Shown piece after piece: positions 24,014 to 33,110 of a stretch of 64,000 bases of DNA. Numbering within the stretch: the first letter of the stretch is position 1; the number at the start of each line of letters is the position of its first letter. The notes under the pieces are model-generated. The model saw only the letters and a program-made list of their open reading frames with translations, did not search any database and was not told where the DNA came from. This stretch comes from Micromonospora sp. NBRC 110009 (GTDB lineage Bacteria; Actinomycetota; Actinomycetes; Mycobacteriales; Micromonosporaceae), in the NCBI RefSeq assembly GCF_030518795.1, contig NZ_CP130427.1:2728001-2792000 (forward strand). Direction: 5' to 3'. A program made the translations under genes and the position numbers.

Positions 24014-25128
24014 TGGCCGGCAACTCGCAGCGCCGTGGCCGACGGCTGACGCCGAAGGCGGGTGCCCCGAAGGGCTCCGGCGGCAAGGGCCGGGACGCCC
24101 TCGCGGGCCGGGGCCGCACCCTGCCCGCCGACGAGCGACCCTGGCACAAGGCGTACTCGGGCACCGAGAAGCTGCCCCAGCGCACCGCCTGGAAGCAGGA
24201 CAAGGAGCGCCGCTCGGCGGCCGAGGAGGGGCGCGCGCCCAAGATCGGCCAGCCCGGCACCAAGGACACCACCTGGGGCAAGGGCAGCCGCGCCGGCGTC
24301 CCGCTGAAGGGCGGCAAGGGCAAGGCCCCGGGCCGGGGTGGCCCCCGGGTCGCCCCGGGCCGCAAGTCGACCCCGGCGAAGGACAGCCCCGAGCTGCTGG
24401 TCGGCCGGAACCCGGTGCTCGAGTCGCTGCGCACCCAGGTGCCGGCGACCGCCCTCTACACCGCCCAGGGCATCGACATCGACGACCGGGTCAACGAGAT
24501 CGTCCGGACCGCCGCCGACCGGGGCATCGCGATCCTGGAGGTCAGCCGGGCCGAGCTGGACCGGATGACCGGCGGCGTGCTGCACCAGGGCGTCGGGCTG
24601 CAGGTGCCGCCGTTCGCCTACGAGCCGTTCGAGGACATGATCGCGGCCGCCCTGGAGCAGGCCTGCCCACTGCTGGTCGCGCTGGACGGGGTCACCGACC
24701 CGCGTAACCTCGGCGCGGTCATCCGGTCCGCCGCCGCGTTCGGCGCCCAGGGCGTCTTCGTGCCGGAGCGGCGGGCCGCCGGGATCACCGCGACCGCCTG
24801 GCGGACCAGCGCCGGCGCGGCCGCGCGGGTGCCGGTCGCCCAGGTCACCAACCTGACCCGGTCGCTGAAGGCGTGCAAGGACGCCGGCTTCGTCGTGGTC
24901 GGCCTGGACGCCGACGGCGAGACCGACCTGTACGACCTGGAGGCCGCGGTCGGCCCGCTGGTCGTGGTGGTCGGCTCGGAGGGGCGCGGGCTGTCCCGGC
25001 TGGTCGGCGAGACCTGTGACCTGACCGTGAGCATCCCGATGATCTCCGACGTCGAGTCGCTCAACGCCAGCGTCGCCGCCGCGGTCACCCTCGCCGAGGT
25101 CGCCCGCCGCCGCTCCGTCGAGGCGTAG
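24013..25128 (+). CDS. rlmB: 23S rRNA (guanosine-2'-O-)-methyltransferase RlmB, SpoU/TrmH family
   Basis: This SAM-dependent knotted methyltransferase modifies a ribose in 23S rRNA. The 371-residue protein carries an unusually long, basic, low-complexity N-terminal extension (about residues 1-130, rich in Gly, Lys, Arg), typical of actinobacterial orthologues. It is followed by an RNA-binding L30e-like domain ([17 protein letters not shown]) and the SpoU motifs [31 protein letters not shown] and [15 protein letters not shown]. Translation is coupled to cysS through a 1-bp overlap. Confidence 0.94.
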
Positions 25129-25144
25129 TCACCCGAGGACACGA

Positions 25145-25178
25145 AAAGGGGCGGTCCGCCGTGGCGGACCGCCCCTTT
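25145..25178. terminator. Bidirectional terminator between rlmB and the ABC ATPase gene
   Basis: A perfect 16-bp stem (25145-25160 with 25163-25178) starts with AAA and ends with TTT, so it reads as a terminator on both strands. Confidence 0.88.
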
Positions 25179-25187
25179 CTTCGTACG

Positions 25188-26279
<1,092 letters not shown>

Positions 26280-26643
26280 GGTGGAGCGCTTCCTTTCACC
26301 GGCAGGAACGTGCCGGACGATCCGAGTGAAGGAGCGGCCGGCACCCATGGTGCCGGCCAACGGGCGGTCGCCCGGCGGCCGAGGCCGACCGGAGTGTCGT
26401 CCGTGTCACTGCACGGTAAACGGGTTTTCCGACCCTGCCAAGACAGGGACCAGCCGGGTGCGACGGACGGCATACGCATTCCGGTCACCCGGGCACGGCC
26501 GGGGACCAATCTCCACGGCCGGTCGGCCGGTTCGGCATCGATCCGTCGGTCTTCAGGTCAGGAAATTGACGTTTTCCGTGCTCGGGAGCGCTGCCGAGCG
26601 GGTTTCTCGGACGTCAGTCGCTATGCTGACCACGACACCACGC
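26280..26643. promoter_or_regulatory. Intergenic region upstream of the ABC ATPase with two inverted repeats
   Basis: Two inverted repeats lie just upstream of the start codon: 26299-26304 with 26311-26316 (6-bp arms), and 26336-26345 with 26349-26358 (perfect 10-bp arms, 3-nt centre). They may be operator or leader structures. The right part leads into the tRNA gene; TTGACG at about 26567 and TATGCT at about 26621 are too far apart to be one promoter. I see no coding sequence here. Confidence 0.45.
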
Positions 26644-26720
26644 GCCCCTGTAGCTCAGCTGGCCAGAGCACTCGCCTTGTAAGCGAGATGTCGCCGGTTC
26701 GATCCCGGCCGGGGGCTCCA
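26644..26720 (+). tRNA. tRNA-Thr (anticodon TGT)
   Basis: The 77-nt sequence folds as a cloverleaf: acceptor GCCCCTG pairs with CGGGGGC, D-arm GCTCAGCTGGCCAGAGC, anticodon stem CTCGC/GCGAG with loop CTTGTAA giving anticodon TGT, T-arm GCCGGTTCGATCCCGGC, and an encoded CCA end. Its 3' part is duplicated at 32907 and served as the integration site of the element to the right. Confidence 0.93.
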
Positions 26721-26741
26721 AGTCTTCACCAGCCAAAACCC
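26673..26741 (+). repeat. Left attachment site (attL) within tRNA-Thr
   Basis: This 69-bp sequence runs from the anticodon stem of the tRNA through its 3' end and 21 bp beyond, and recurs without mismatch at 32907-32975. Similarity continues for another 13 bp with two mismatches. Confidence 0.88.
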
Positions 26742-26797
26742 GCCCGGCATGCCCACTACTGGGCAACCGAGCGGGAGGCTGACATCCATTTCTGACA

Positions 26798-27218
26798 TCA
26801 GTCGACCGGACCGAACGCCTCACCGAGCCTGCGCAGGGCCTCCGTCTGCTCTGCCATCCGGGTGTGGGCGTAGATCATCATCGTGACGTCGACGTGGGAA
26901 TGGCCCGCAATGGCTTGAGTGATGTGCGGCGGAGTGCCGAGGCCCAGCAGGAGCGGGCTTGAGGTCGGTGACGTAGGCGGACAGCCAGGAGGACAGGTAG
27001 TCGGCGAGCTTCCACGCCCGGTCGGGCACGGGTATGCCGCGCTGGGATCTGGACTTCTGCCCCATTGGCTGGTAGAGCAGCACGCCGATTGGCGGGCTGG
27101 TCGACGTGTGAGGGCGGCTGAAGAGGCGCGGTACAAGCTGGCCCCCGAAGCCAACCAAGATCATGCCGTCGCCGGGCCGTCGAACGAGAACCAGCGGTGA
27201 CCATCGCTGACCATCCAT
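26798..27218 (-). pseudogene. Tyrosine recombinase (integrase) remnant
   Basis: The last 49 codons encode a typical integrase C-terminus: LGTPPHITQAIAGHSHVD is the HxxH/Tyr box region and MMIYAHTRMAEQ contains the nucleophilic tyrosine. Upstream the frame is lost: the segment YQPMGQKSRSQRGIPVPD and DYLSSWLSAYVTDLKPAP lies in another frame, and the N-terminal domains are missing. It is placed next to the tRNA, where integrases of such elements normally sit. It cannot encode an active enzyme as read. Confidence 0.75.
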
Positions 27219-27311
27219 GTCACGGGTAGCGGCAGCTCACAGGCGCAGCCGACAGGTTTGATCGACTACGCCCGTGAACTAGATCAATACCGCTGGAAGT
27301 GAGTTCCGTGT

Positions 27312-28226
27312 CTACATGCTGGCGTGGCGGCGACCGGCGATTGTGCCGGCTGCAAGTGTGATCGCCATGACCGCCGCGAGGATGAGGATCGTGGTGACGG
27401 AGGTTCCCAGCTCCCACCCTGCTCGGTGGAAGTAGAGCTCGTAGGTGGCTTGCGCCAAGGCTGGCGCCAGGAGAAGCACCGAGGCGACGATGGGCATCCG
27501 TGCATCGACGGGTGCGGTGATGACGGCCAGTGCGGCGAACGCGTACAGGGACATCAGTGGTGCGTCCGACCAGCCGTTGATCGGGCTCGGCGTCAGAACG
27601 ACGACTGCCAGTGCCCCGAGAACGGGCCAGGCCCACGGTTTGGCCACGGGCGCTCGGGGGGCTCGGAGCAGTGGCAGCAAGGCCAGCGAAGCCAGCAGCG
27701 CTGGCCAGCACTTGGGAACAATCGCGTACTGGAGGCTATGAGCCGACCAGAACCAGGACGATTGGTCCCACCAATTTGCCGACCAGTGTTGCGCGACCAC
27801 GGTCGATATCGCCCCAGCGAATGCCAGTCGGTAGCTACCCCACGCCGCAGCGAAAAGCGCGATGGTCAGCAGCGCCGGAATGACGATGAACCACCATGTG
27901 TCGACGTTGTACGGGCCCTCCGACAGCATCGTCAGCAAGAATGAGATCGGGCCTCCGGCCCAGAGTGTCATGCCGTACACGAGCAGGGACAGCGTGGACA
28001 GTCGCAGCGCGGAGTGTCCCAGCGCCGATCGCGAGCCGAGACGGTCAACACCGGTGCGGGCGCGTAGCCCTCCGACCACGAGCGCCGCCGCTTCTCGAAG
28101 GTCCGGCCGCCGCCGCTGGTCAGCCGTGGCGAGGAGGGTTTCGAGCATCTCGTCGGCGCGATACTGCCGGTAGGCGCGGGGGTAGGCCCGCAGTAGCCAG
28201 CGGTAACGGCGCTCCAGCTCAGTCAT
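27312..28226 (-). CDS. Multi-pass membrane protein paired with a PadR regulator
   Basis: The 304-residue protein starts with a cytoplasmic region (MTELERRYRWLLRAYPRAYR to about residue 75) followed by about seven hydrophobic segments (for example FIVIPALLTIALFAAAWGSY, WPVLGALAVVVLTPS and ILILAAVMAITLAAGTI). I do not recognise a function. The start ATG overlaps the PadR stop codon (ATGA), and such PadR/membrane-protein pairs recur in actinobacteria, where the PadR protein usually represses its partner. It lies inside the integrated element. Confidence 0.8.
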   Translation of the reverse strand: MTELERRYRWLLRAYPRAYRQYRADEMLETLLATADQRRRPDLREAAALVVGGLRARTGVDRLGSRSALGHSALRLSTLSLLVYGMTLWAGGPISFLLTMLSEGPYNVDTWWFIVIPALLTIALFAAAWGSYRLAFAGAISTVVAQHWSANWWDQSSWFWSAHSLQYAIVPKCWPALLASLALLPLLRAPRAPVAKPWAWPVLGALAVVVLTPSPINGWSDAPLMSLYAFAALAVITAPVDARMPIVASVLLLAPALAQATYELYFHRAGWELGTSVTTILILAAVMAITLAAGTIAGRRHASM

Positions 28227-28579
28227 GCCGGCACCACCCAACCCGCCGCAGGCGTCGAGCGGACGGAACGGTCACGAACGACGCTCGCGGCTGCAGCCAT
28301 CCGCTCCGCTTCCGCACGCAACGCGGACATGCCTCGCTGGGTCAGCTCGTAGGTGCGGCGGGCACGGCCGTTGACCACCGCCTCCTCGGCCACCCGCACC
28401 ATCTCTTCACCGGTGAGCCGGTCCAAAGCGGCGTAGAGGGTGCCCGTCGTGAGGCGCACCCGCCCGTCGGACAACTCCTGCGCCCGCTTGACGATCGCGT
28501 AGCCGTGCAAGGGTTCGTCCTGCAACGCGGCCAAGATGAAGTAGGTAGGTTCGCGCATCGACGCGAAGGGCCTAGTCAT
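28223..28579 (-). CDS. PadR family transcriptional regulator
   Basis: The 118-residue protein has the PadR winged helix: REPTYFILAALQDEPLHGYA, then VRLTTGTLYAALDRLTGEEMV and the wing RRTYELTQRGM. It is the minimal-length subfamily with a short C-terminal dimerisation helix. The ATG at 28579 follows TTATGT by 13 nt and seems leaderless; an internal ATG at 28558 would also leave the domain intact. It is co-transcribed with the membrane protein it overlaps. Confidence 0.9.
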   Translation of the reverse strand: MTRPFASMREPTYFILAALQDEPLHGYAIVKRAQELSDGRVRLTTGTLYAALDRLTGEEMVRVAEEAVVNGRARRTYELTQRGMSALRAEAERMAAAASVVRDRSVRSTPAAGWVVPA

Positions 28580-28722
28580 GTCGTCAACATAAGCAGATGA
28601 CCGACGTATAGGTCAAGATCCCGAGCGGGGTGGCGGAGTGGTTGCCGTTTGTCGCCCGCGGCCGGGACACCTGCCGGCTCACTCAAACGGTGAGCCGGCA
28701 GGCGTAGTGCAGTTGATTTGGG

Positions 28723-29481
28723 TCAGGACGTGACGGGGATGCTGGTGACGGTGTCGCCGGCGTCGGTGACACGTACATCGGTGATGTTGGCGGGTAGCAG
28801 TGCGGCGTTCCGGCCAGCGTCCTGCCACTGACCGTCGCCGATCCGGTAGCTCAGCGCCGCCCCCTCGGCGGCGACCAGAACGCCCTGGTTGTCAGGCAGT
28901 TGCAGTCGTACGGGCAACGGCGATTTCCAGTCCGCGAAGGGTGCTGGCGACCGCCTTGAAGGCGAGGTACTTGGGAGCGAGCAGCGCGATGACGCGGGCA
29001 GGGTCGTCGTCGTACTGGATGGTTTCCACGAGGAGTAGCCGGCCGTCCGGGGTTGCCCCGTAGACCCACAGGAGGGGAGACCCGTCGCTGGTGTGCACAC
29101 CTGCCGATCCTCCAGGTAGCGGAGCACGACCGCAGCCCGCTGCCGAGGCGGCAACGCCCGCAGCGCCTCAACGACCACTTCGCGGAGAGCTACGACGTCC
29201 GCGTGGTCGCGGGCAACCCCGTCGTGATGGCCCAGCGCCTGCTCGGGCCGCCGGGCACGCCAGCGCCACCGGTTGATCGACCGGTTGACCAGCGCACGCC
29301 GCGCATACGCCTCCGGGCTGCCCTGCACTCGACGCCACCGCACATACACGTGCTCCAACACCTCCTGAAGCAGGTCCTCCGCCGCATGCCGATCCCCGGT
29401 CAGCAGAAAAGCAACCCGTAACAGCACCATCGTTCGTGTGCGAACGAAGTCGTCAAACTCCGCTCCCCGCGAATCACCCAT
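28723..29481 (-). pseudogene. Collapsed SigE-family sigma factor / membrane-partner locus
   Basis: From 29481 the frame encodes sigma-70 region 2 (FDDFVRTRTMVLLRVAFLLT, DLLQEVLEHVYVRWRR) and the start of region 4 (LPPRQRAAVVLRYLED), then loses homology at about 29098. From 29098 a second frame continues with TSDGSPLLWVYGATPDGRL, and after another frameshift near 28915 the original frame resumes with PLPVRLQLPDNQG to SIPVTS. The end of the sigma factor and the N-terminus of its downstream partner are missing, which implies a deletion that fused the two plus later frameshifts. The intact pair at 30259-31913 shows the ancestral layout. Confidence 0.72.
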
Positions 29482-29566
29482 CTGACCTCCCGGCCTCGTC
29501 ACCCAGCAAGACACCGAGTCGGTCCGCGAGGCTTACCGGTCCCGCAACTCTGCTCGACGAGGCGGA

Positions 29567-29787
29567 CCAGCCGGTGGCCTTCTGGAAGTTGGAGCGGCGC
29601 AGGGCAGCACCCTTCGCGCCGGTGAAGACCAAGGCGTCGGGGTCGTCGGCGACGAAGTCGCGCAGATGACGCCGAAGATCCGGACGGATCGCCCGGGAAC
29701 CGTGACGGAGCGACGGCCCGCAGCCGACTTGGGCGGGCCGAAGATCATGCGTCCGTCGGACATCTCGACCAGGGTCGCACGGCCCCA
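29567..29787 (-). pseudogene. Integrase catalytic-domain fragment
   Basis: Two frames joined at about 29694 give a recognisable tyrosine-recombinase segment: GPPKSAAGRRSVTVP (the Lys/Arg strand region), then RPDLRRHLRDFV, DALVFTGAKGAALRRSNF. Both ends are missing. It is separate from the integrase remnant at 26798, so it derives from another or rearranged copy. Confidence 0.65.
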
Positions 29788-29900
29788 GTCCGCCGTGCAC
29801 GTCGTGCTTCCACACTGTGCCAACTGCGGCGGGCAGAAACCGCTGCGCAGCTTCGATGCCCGGCCGTCGGGAAACTCTGGCGAGTGCTGCTGTGTGGTGT

Positions 29901-30062
29901 TCAGACCGTCGCGTGCGCGGCCGGCTGTGCGGCGTCCGCGACGGTGGCGGTACGGCGGGCGCGCAGGCCGCCGGCCAGACACAGCACTACACCGAGCGCG
30001 AGCCAGGTCACCAGGACGATGAGGCGTGGGGCGGCGCCGTAGCTGAGCGGTTGGTTGCTGCC
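29901..30062 (-). pseudogene. C-terminal fragment of a membrane protein
   Basis: The frame ending at 29901 encodes about 53 residues with one clear membrane helix (RLIVLVTWLALGVVLCLAGG) followed by a basic, Ala-rich tail (LRARRTATVADAAQ). Upstream the frame is closed by a stop at about 30063. It resembles the end of a polytopic permease-like protein; the rest is absent. Confidence 0.4.
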
Positions 30063-30258
30063 CTAGATGTCAACGACGGCGAGTCGGTGGCGGCCAGGCC
30101 TCTCGCAGCTCGAAGCTGCCGCGGTTGTCGGTTCCTTGGCCGCCATGTATGACCACAAGCCGCCGATGTTGGACAGCAGTGGTTTCTCTGGTAGTGGCCG
30201 TGCGGCGGTGGACGCACGGGGGCGTCCACCGCCACGCACGCCGGGTTATCGGCTCGGG

Positions 30259-31416
30259 TCAGCGATCGCTGATAAACGGATCAATGGGCCACGTCGCTGG
30301 GTCCTGGCCGCCCGTCCAGTCGCACTCGGCGACGATCCGGCGGATCAGCGTTGGGTCGTAGCGGCCGGAGGCAGTCAGCGATAGCACGGTGCCGCCGTGG
30401 TCGACCGCCACCTCCATGATCTGGGCGCCGCCGTCTCCGCGGTGCTCCAGGACCCGGGCCGGCCGGCTGCCGATCTCTTCGTTGGTGTCTGCGACTCGGC
30501 CGGACTCGGTACTGAACAAGATATGGAACGTTCCGTTACTTACGCTCAGCATGCTGGTGGCCGTGGTGCCGCGGAACACCACTGAACAGCTCTCCGGCTT
30601 CATCGTGGCAGGCAGTGCACGCAGCCGGTACGGCGCGGCACACCGGTAGGTGCGATCCAGCCGGACGCTGGCCGCGACCGTCAACGCATCGGTCTCGTGA
30701 CGCCCCCCCGCAACCTGTAGCCAGAGGCCGTTGGCGGCCTGCCAGCGCAGCACGGCGTACGGGCGGTCGTCGATCTTGTCGAGGGCGAACGTGCCGGGTC
30801 GCCCTGCGACGCGGACGGCTTTGCGCTTACCGGCCAGGGGTTCGAAGTCCTTCGTGTCGGCCCCGACCCGCACAATGAGCTCTCGTTGCTGACCGTTGTT
30901 GTCGACACCGTCGATTCCGAGGCGTTCCTGCCGCTCGTCGATCAGCTGCTGGTATTGCACGCCGATGATCGGGAACGGCAATCGCGCCAGGCTGAGGTGC
31001 AGCAGCAGCGGCCGGCCGACTTCATCCGCCGAGTCAACCGCCGTAGCGGCGCCGGCAGCGACCGGCGGTGTCGGCAACACTGCCATCCGTGGAGCACTTC
31101 TCGACGGCGCGGACGGCGTCGGCGTCGGCGTCGCCACGCTCGGCCCCGACCCCGACCCCGGCCCGGGCCCCGACCCCGACCCCGACCCCGGCCCGGGCCC
31201 CGGCCCGGCGCTCGGGCTTAGCGCCGCTGTCAGCGACAGCACCACCGCCGCAGCGCCGGCCGACAGACCCGCCGCGCCGGCGGCGATACCGAACCGCCGC
31301 CGCCGGCGGTAGCGGGTGCCCACCGTGCGGGCCCCGACGAGGAGCCGGTCGACATGCACGTCCTCATCGGCGACACGGGTCAACGTCTCATGCAGCGCTC
31401 GATCCAGGTCAGTCAT
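30259..31416 (-). CDS. Membrane-anchored partner of the adjacent sigma factor, extracytoplasmic domain unknown
   Basis: The 385-residue protein has an N-terminal cytoplasmic part (MTDLDRALHETLTRVADEDV), a basic stretch RRRRRFG, one transmembrane helix (about residues 45-66), a Gly-Pro/Gly-Ser repeat linker (about 70-95) and a large extracytoplasmic domain. It is translationally coupled to the SigE-family sigma gene by a 4-bp overlap, the arrangement expected of an anti-sigma or signal-sensing partner. No ZAS zinc motif is visible in the cytoplasmic part, so anti-sigma activity is inferred only from position and topology. Confidence 0.78.
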   Translation of the reverse strand: MTDLDRALHETLTRVADEDVHVDRLLVGARTVGTRYRRRRRFGIAAGAAGLSAGAAAVVLSLTAALSPSAGPGPGPGSGSGSGPGPGSGSGPSVATPTPTPSAPSRSAPRMAVLPTPPVAAGAATAVDSADEVGRPLLLHLSLARLPFPIIGVQYQQLIDERQERLGIDGVDNNGQQRELIVRVGADTKDFEPLAGKRKAVRVAGRPGTFALDKIDDRPYAVLRWQAANGLWLQVAGGRHETDALTVAASVRLDRTYRCAAPYRLRALPATMKPESCSVVFRGTTATSMLSVSNGTFHILFSTESGRVADTNEEIGSRPARVLEHRGDGGAQIMEVAVDHGGTVLSLTASGRYDPTLIRRIVAECDWTGGQDPATWPIDPFISDR

Positions 31417-31913
31417 CGCGTTCCCCCTTTGGTGTACAGCGCCACATCAGCACCCACCTTGCCCCGCAACGTCGCAAGCGCCCGTTTCACCTGCGTACGC
31501 ACGGTCACTGTCGAACAGTCGAGCAACCCCGCTATCGACACATCGTCAAGATCCTCGTAGTAGCGCAGGACAACGGCTGCCCGTTGCTTGGCGGGCAACT
31601 GCCGGACGTAACGCCACAGGACGTCACGCTCAACAACCTCCGACTCAAGATCCACCCGGCTAGCGGTATCGCCGGTGTCGACCACGACAATCTCGCGGCT
31701 CGATAGTCGCCGCCAGCGCGTGATCGCAGCGTTGACCAGCATCCGGCGCAGGTACGCCTCTGTGTTCACGGTCGAGATGTGGTTCCAGCGCGCGAACGCC
31801 CGCGCCAACACCTCCTGGGCCAGATCCTCACCGCGATGCCGGTCGCCGGTTAACAGTCGCGCCAGCCGCACCAGCGCTGCACCTCGCGTCCGTACGTAGT
31901 CGTCGAACTCCAA
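31413..31913 (-). CDS. SigE-family ECF RNA polymerase sigma factor
   Basis: The 166-residue protein contains sigma region 2 (FDDYVRTRGAALVRLARLLT, DLAQEVLARAFARWNHI) and region 4 (LPAKQRAAVVLRYYEDLDDV, then LLDCSTVTVRTQVKRALATL as the helix-turn-helix). It belongs to the small SigE-like ECF group typical of Streptomyces and Micromonospora. Its stop overlaps the start of the membrane partner gene. Target promoters are unknown. Confidence 0.93.
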   Translation of the reverse strand: MEFDDYVRTRGAALVRLARLLTGDRHRGEDLAQEVLARAFARWNHISTVNTEAYLRRMLVNAAITRWRRLSSREIVVVDTGDTASRVDLESEVVERDVLWRYVRQLPAKQRAAVVLRYYEDLDDVSIAGLLDCSTVTVRTQVKRALATLRGKVGADVALYTKGGTR

Positions 31914-32373
31914 AACCTCTGCCCCCCTCCCCGCCCAGCTGCACTCACACCCGGATATACGACTGCGGTATCAGCCTCTGTTGCATGGCACAGCACCCCA
32001 ATCTGAAGCATTGGAACGATCGGCGCGGTTGGCCGACGAACTGAAGCAGCCGATGGTCGTGGTGCTGGCCCGCGGAGAGACCAGGATTAGACCGCGAAAG
32101 CCAGCCACGGTGGGGAGAGGCGGCATCTCGGACGCATAGCCGGGATAGCCATCGGCGCTGCGGAAGCGGCGAATCCTTCGCCGGAGGAGCACCGCTTCCC
32201 CCTGCCGGCGGCGTCCCCACACTGGAATCACGGGGCAGGCGGCGCCGGCTCGATGGGCAGCGACGCCCGTACCAGGAAGCCACCGTAGGTTGGGCTGGCC
32301 ATGCAGCGACGGTTGACAACCCTGGTTGTCGAGCGGACTCTGAAGTCGGAGGCCACTGACAAGGGAGCCGATC
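31914..32373. other. Intergenic stretch without a supported gene
   Basis: This 460-bp part of the mobile element has short frames on both strands but none with a start signal and family features. A plus-strand segment at about 32020-32139 encodes a weakly protein-like stretch (LADELKQPMVVVLARGE) ending in TAG and could be a remnant. The promoter of the sigma gene should lie at its left edge. Confidence 0.4.
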
Positions 32374-32781
32374 ATGCGGGAGCTGACGTCGGACGAGCGA
32401 CGGGAACTTCGGCGGGAACTGGGTGCGGTTGCCGCTGACTGGGCGCAGCGGCTGCACAACTCCGATGTGGATGCCCGGGCCGGCGCTGCCCAGGAGCCAA
32501 GATCCGCGGAGACGATGCGGACTCACCTTGCGCGGATGGCGGCAGGTGAGCAGATGCGTCGCCTTCTCGCTGACCTCGTGTCCGCCAGTGCTGAGGAAGC
32601 GGTGCAGCACGGTGCCGGCTATCCCGAGCTTGGCGCGGCGGTAGGCGCCAGTCGGCAGGCCGCGCGTAAGCGATGGCCTGGCCTGTCGAAGAGGCGTGCC
32701 ACCGAGTGGAAGCAGCCGCCCGGGGGCATCGGCTGGGCCGGCAACCAACCGGGGTGCCCGGGACCGTTTTCGGGGACCTGA
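32374..32781 (+). CDS. Small helix-turn-helix-like protein
   Basis: The 135-residue, mostly helical protein contains YPELGAAVGASRQAARKRWP (about residues 88-107), which has the form of a helix-turn-helix of the kind seen in actinobacterial proteins that end in an SRQAA motif. The N-terminus (MRELTSDERRELRRELGAV) is a charged helix. The ATG is preceded by AAGGGAG. It is the last gene of the mobile element; a role in element control is possible but unproven. Confidence 0.65.
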   Translation: MRELTSDERRELRRELGAVAADWAQRLHNSDVDARAGAAQEPRSAETMRTHLARMAAGEQMRRLLADLVSASAEEAVQHGAGYPELGAAVGASRQAARKRWPGLSKRRATEWKQPPGGIGWAGNQPGCPGPFSGT

Positions 32782-32906
32782 GGGGCCTGGCTTGACATCC
32801 GTCGCTGACATCAACGGTGGCGGCTGAAGCCGGACGAGCGTGGACGGCCGTCGGATCTGAGCCGAACTCGTTGGACGTCAACGGACGTTGCGACCTTTGC
32901 CGAAAG

Positions 32907-32975
32907 CGCCTTGTAAGCGAGATGTCGCCGGTTCGATCCCGGCCGGGGGCTCCAAGTCTTCACCAGCCAAAACCC
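32907..32975 (+). repeat. Right attachment site (attR), partial tRNA-Thr copy
   Basis: This copy is identical over 69 bp to the 3' part of tRNA-Thr and its downstream flank (26673-26741). The 5' half of the tRNA is absent, so it is not a functional tRNA gene. Confidence 0.88.
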
Positions 32976-33031
32976 ACCCGGCGTGCCCGTCCAGGGGCGG
33001 CCCGGCGGCAGGCTGACAGCCAACTCTGACC

Positions 33032-33070
33032 TCAGTCGACCGGGCGAATGCCTCGCCCCCAGCCTGCGCA
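33032..33070 (-). pseudogene. Diverged second integrase 3' end
   Basis: The sequence right of attR (about 33009-33070) aligns with the integrase 3' end beside attL (about 26775-26836) at the same 6234-bp offset, including the stop codon (33032-33034), but with many substitutions and a small indel. It is the leftover end of another integrase gene, implying an earlier or tandem element at the same tRNA. Confidence 0.6.
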
Positions 33071-33110
33071 GCGGGTGCGCCCCGAAGGGCCGGGGCGCAC
33101 CCCGGATGAT

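Larger units (their letters stand above)
26673..32975. mobile_element. Decaying integrated element at tRNA-Thr
   Basis: The element is bounded by identical 69-bp direct repeats (26673-26741 and 32907-32975) with a period of 6234 bp. Integrase 3'-end remnants adjoin the tRNA. Cargo includes a PadR/membrane-protein pair, sigma-factor/partner pairs, and several gene fragments. Gene density is low, coding frames are broken, and wobble positions are less uniformly G/C than in flanking genes. No replication, conjugation or capsid gene is seen, so the class (ICE, prophage or genomic island) cannot be named. Confidence 0.82.

Noticed and set aside
26567..26626. Single promoter for tRNA-Thr formed by TTGACG and TATGCT
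   Set aside because: The two hexamers are about 50 bp apart, too far for one sigma-70 promoter.
31140..31210. CRISPR-like array
   Set aside because: The repeats are short, contiguous, in frame, and encode a linker; there are no spacers or cas genes anywhere in the window.
32907..32955. A second tRNA-Thr gene
   Set aside because: Only the sequence from the anticodon stem onward is present; D-arm and 5' acceptor strand are missing, so it is an attachment-site remnant.
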